Origin: Nitrospinota bacterium
GTDB taxonomy: Bacteria > Nitrospinota > Nitrospinia > Nitrospinales > Nitrospinaceae
Assembly (NCBI GenBank): GCA_027298165.1
Contig: JAPUGN010000033.1
Span: 1 to 7,424 of the forward strand
DNA: 7,424 nt
Direction of reading: 5' to 3'
Shown: in pieces, positions 5,437 to 7,424 of the stretch
Layout of the letters: each line of letters opens with the position of its first letter
Numbering within the stretch: the stretch's first letter is position 1
Made by a program: the position numbers and the translations under genes
The notes under the pieces: model-generated
What the model saw: the letters and a program-made list of their open reading frames with translations, nothing else
Told to the model about the DNA's origin: nothing
Database searches by the model: none

Positions 5437-7161
5437 ATGGTTTTGAAACAGATGCATTTAATCAGTCATGGAACCATGAGCTCCTTCATGCACAATCGAT
5501 ACCCCGCCAAACGGTGGTGCGGGATGATTCTTGCCCTATGTCTGGCGCTGGCGTTCACCGGGAGTACGGCCTGGGCGAAATTGAGTTCGTCCGAGTCCTC
5601 CCAAAAGTTGTATGCCCAGGCCCAGAAGGAATATCAAAACCTTCTTTATTCCAAGACCAAAAATCAATACCGCCATAACTGGGAGCATGCCATTGCCCGG
5701 TTCCAGGCGGTTCTGAAACAATTTCCAAAAACCCGGGAAAGTTATAAAGCGGTTTTTACCCTGGGCCGCCTGTACCAGAAGCTGGGAACAATCAGCGGCC
5801 GCAACGGGGATATCGACAAAGCCTTGGCCTACTTTCACCGGTTGGAGAAGGAATTTCCCCCCGACCAGCTGACGGATGACGCGCTTTATTTCGCAGGCCA
5901 AATGTATCTGGGCCGCAAGAGTTTCAGCAAGGCGCGTGCGGCCTTTCAGAATATTCTGACCCGCCATCCCAAGGGGGACTTTGTCCCAAAGGCCAAACAG
6001 CAGTTACAAAACCCAGCGCTTAAAGTCCAGGCCCGGAGTCCCGCGTCTTCGCCCCTTATTTTGAGGGACCTCACCTTCACCAGCGGACCCAGAGAAACGC
6101 GCGTGGTGCTCAAGGCCGAAGGAACGGTTAAGTACTCCCAGAAAAGCCTTCAAAATCCCGACCGGGTGTACTTTGATTTTAAGAATGCGCGGTGGGGCGA
6201 GCATATCCCGGCGACCATTCCCGTGAACGACGGGCGGGTTCTACAGTTGCGGATGACACAGGCGAAGGGAGTCCCCAGCCGTCTGGTACTGGATCTGGAT
6301 GGTACAGCGGAGCTGGAAGTGGCGGTCCGCAAAAGCAACAACCGATTGATCATTGTTATTCCTCATCACAACAAGAAATTCGTTGCGATCAAAACCAAAT
6401 CAAATGTCCCGAAGAAGCGGCGGGTCATTCGGGCGGCGAAGAGCGCGGTTTCAAACAAAATAAAAGCCAACGCGAAGATTCCGGTGGTGGTACTGGATGC
6501 CGGCCACGGTGGCAAGGATCTTGGAGCCCAGGGCGCAAGCGGGTTGTCCGAGAAGGTTTTGAATCTCCAGATTTCCAAGCGGGTCAAAAAAATTCTGGAA
6601 CAGCGGTATCACTTTAAAGTGATCATGACCCGCAAGAAAGACACTTTTATTGACCTCAAAGACCGCGGAAAAATTGCCAATCAGAACAACGCCGATCTGT
6701 TCGTCTCCATTCACGCCAATGCCGCCCAGCGGAAATCTGCGAAGGGCATCGAAACCTATTATTTGGGATCGGGCTCCACCGAGCAGGCTCGGGAAACCGC
6801 TGAACGGGAGAATGGAGATCTGGTGCACTCGGTGTCCGATAATGCTGTGCAGGAAATTCTGGCCAGCCTCATCTCCACGACCAAAATCAACGATTCCTCC
6901 CGTCTGGCCGCCAGCGTTCAAAGCCGGCTGCACAAAACCATGTCGAAAAAGTTTTCCGGCATCCATAACCTGGGTGTGAAGGAAGGGCCGTTCTTCGTGC
7001 TTCACGACACCAATATGCCAAGCATTCTGGTGGAGGTGGGGTTTGTGACCAACCAAAAAGAGGGACGGCAGTTGAAGAATAGCAATTACCAGAAATGGCT
7101 GGCCGAGTCCATTGCCCGGGGCATCCACGATTATCTGAAAGAAAAAGCCCCCGCCATCTAA
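5437..7161 (+). CDS. Exported N-acetylmuramoyl-L-alanine amidase with N-terminal repeat module and AMIN domain (AmiA/B/C family)
   Basis: A periplasmic zinc hydrolase that cuts the MurNAc-L-Ala bond of peptidoglycan, typically to split the septum. Counting from the ATG at 5437 (574 aa), a signal peptide has a basic stretch near 21-27, a hydrophobic core at about 29-43 and a likely cleavage after AWA (45-47). Residues about 54-191 form helical TPR-like repeats of the BamD/YbgF kind. An AMIN peptidoglycan-targeting domain covers about 206-310. A lysine- and arginine-rich linker follows at about 311-347. The Amidase_3 domain spans 348-570, with zinc ligands His357 (DAGHGG), Glu372 (LSEK) and His427 (SIHANA) and catalytic Glu533 (VEVGFV). 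An inserted helical segment at about 447-510 resembles the autoinhibitory region of AmiB/AmiC, suggesting activation by an EnvC- or NlpD-like partner. No good ribosome binding site is seen; ATGs at 5476 and 5488 would give a more usual signal peptide length. It has its own promoter. Confidence 0.92.
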   Translation: MVLKQMHLISHGTMSSFMHNRYPAKRWCGMILALCLALAFTGSTAWAKLSSSESSQKLYAQAQKEYQNLLYSKTKNQYRHNWEHAIARFQAVLKQFPKTRESYKAVFTLGRLYQKLGTISGRNGDIDKALAYFHRLEKEFPPDQLTDDALYFAGQMYLGRKSFSKARAAFQNILTRHPKGDFVPKAKQQLQNPALKVQARSPASSPLILRDLTFTSGPRETRVVLKAEGTVKYSQKSLQNPDRVYFDFKNARWGEHIPATIPVNDGRVLQLRMTQAKGVPSRLVLDLDGTAELEVAVRKSNNRLIIVIPHHNKKFVAIKTKSNVPKKRRVIRAAKSAVSNKIKANAKIPVVVLDAGHGGKDLGAQGASGLSEKVLNLQISKRVKKILEQRYHFKVIMTRKKDTFIDLKDRGKIANQNNADLFVSIHANAAQRKSAKGIETYYLGSGSTEQARETAERENGDLVHSVSDNAVQEILASLISTTKINDSSRLAASVQSRLHKTMSKKFSGIHNLGVKEGPFFVLHDTNMPSILVEVGFVTNQKEGRQLKNSNYQKWLAESIARGIHDYLKEKAPAI

Positions 7162-7183
7162 CCCCGGAAACTGAGATGATGCC

Positions 7184-7424
7184 ATGCCCATTCCCCAAAT
7201 CGCCATCATCGGCAGGGCCAATGTCGGGAAATCCACCCTCTTCAATAAAATCGTCAAAAAGCGCGCGGCGATTGTCAACGATGCGCCGGGGGTGACGCGC
7301 GACCTCATGTTCAGCCGGGCCGAGTGGTTCGGCAGGTCGTTTATCGTGATTGATACCGGTGGCATCGATCTTTCCTCCGACAACGATATAGAACTCCAAA
7401 TCAAGGAGCAGGCGGACATCGCAA
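7184..7424 (+). CDS. der: Ribosome-assembly GTPase Der (EngA), N-terminal part, 3' truncated
   Basis: The first 80 codons of Der, the double-GTPase needed for 50S ribosomal subunit maturation, run to the right edge. The visible part belongs to the first G domain: the P-loop GRANVGKST (residues 10-18), switch I with PGVTRD (35-40) and the G3 motif DTGG (57-60). Der usually reads GRPNVGKST; Ala replaces Pro here but all nucleotide-binding residues are kept. The ATG at 7184 is the only sensible start, since an in-frame TGA lies at 7172-7174 and relatives begin a few residues before the P-loop. A GAG 8 nt upstream is a weak ribosome binding site. The gene follows the amidase by 22 nt and is probably cotranscribed with it. 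The order PGVTRD, then DTGG without the Era signature, favours Der over Era or other Era-like GTPases. Confidence 0.9.
   Translation, partial: MPIPQIAIIGRANVGKSTLFNKIVKKRAAIVNDAPGVTRDLMFSRAEWFGRSFIVIDTGGIDLSSDNDIELQIKEQADIA

Noticed and set aside
6451..7419. Long minus-strand open frame (322 codons) antisense to the amidase and der
   Set aside because: It shadows two confident genes and shows no family motif; its openness follows from the codon bias of the opposite strand.

Overview
This is a housekeeping stretch of a Gram-negative bacterial chromosome, moderately GC-rich, with every complete gene on the + strand. The gene set points to a Desulfobacterota- or Nitrospinota-like organism: a MotB-type flagellar stator gene, a fused RibBA, a rib-nusB operon, and a periplasmic amidase that carries a repeat module plus an AMIN domain. 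This placement is an inference from gene content and protein style, and I hold it with low confidence. I see no mobile elements, CRISPR arrays, tRNA or rRNA genes, or phage genes.

Layout: (1) Positions 1-499 hold the C-terminal part of a MotB/OmpA-like protein that enters from the left edge. (2) Positions 500-676 are a short gap with a good sigma70-type promoter (TTGACA, 17 nt, TAATTT with an upstream TG). (3) Positions 677-4104 hold the whole riboflavin pathway in the order ribD, ribE (riboflavin synthase), ribBA, ribH. The genes are packed with 2-nt, overlapping ATGA and 13-nt junctions. (4) Positions 4118-5319 hold nusB and a calcineurin-like metallophosphoesterase, apparently in the same transcription unit. 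(5) Positions 5320-5436 are an AT-rich gap with a second strong promoter (TTGACG, 17 nt, TATAGT). (6) Positions 5437-7161 encode an exported N-acetylmuramoyl-L-alanine amidase. (7) From 7184 the start of der (engA), a ribosome-assembly GTPase, runs off the right edge.

How the genes work together: RibBA supplies both entry reactions of riboflavin synthesis (GTP to the pyrimidine branch, ribulose 5-phosphate to dihydroxybutanone phosphate). RibD deaminates and reduces the pyrimidine. RibH joins the two branches into lumazine, and RibE dismutates lumazine to riboflavin. The only step without an assigned enzyme is removal of the phosphate from the RibD product, and an unassigned phosphoesterase lies in the same gene string. 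NusB serves rRNA transcription antitermination. The amidase cleaves septal peptidoglycan during cell separation.

The points most worth a second look are a His-to-Gln change at a metal-ligand position in the DHBP synthase half of RibBA, the phosphoesterase as a candidate for the missing phosphatase, the TTG start of ribH, a duplicated Shine-Dalgarno-like repeat before ribD, and the AT-rich leader of the amidase gene. Otherwise the region looks ordinary.
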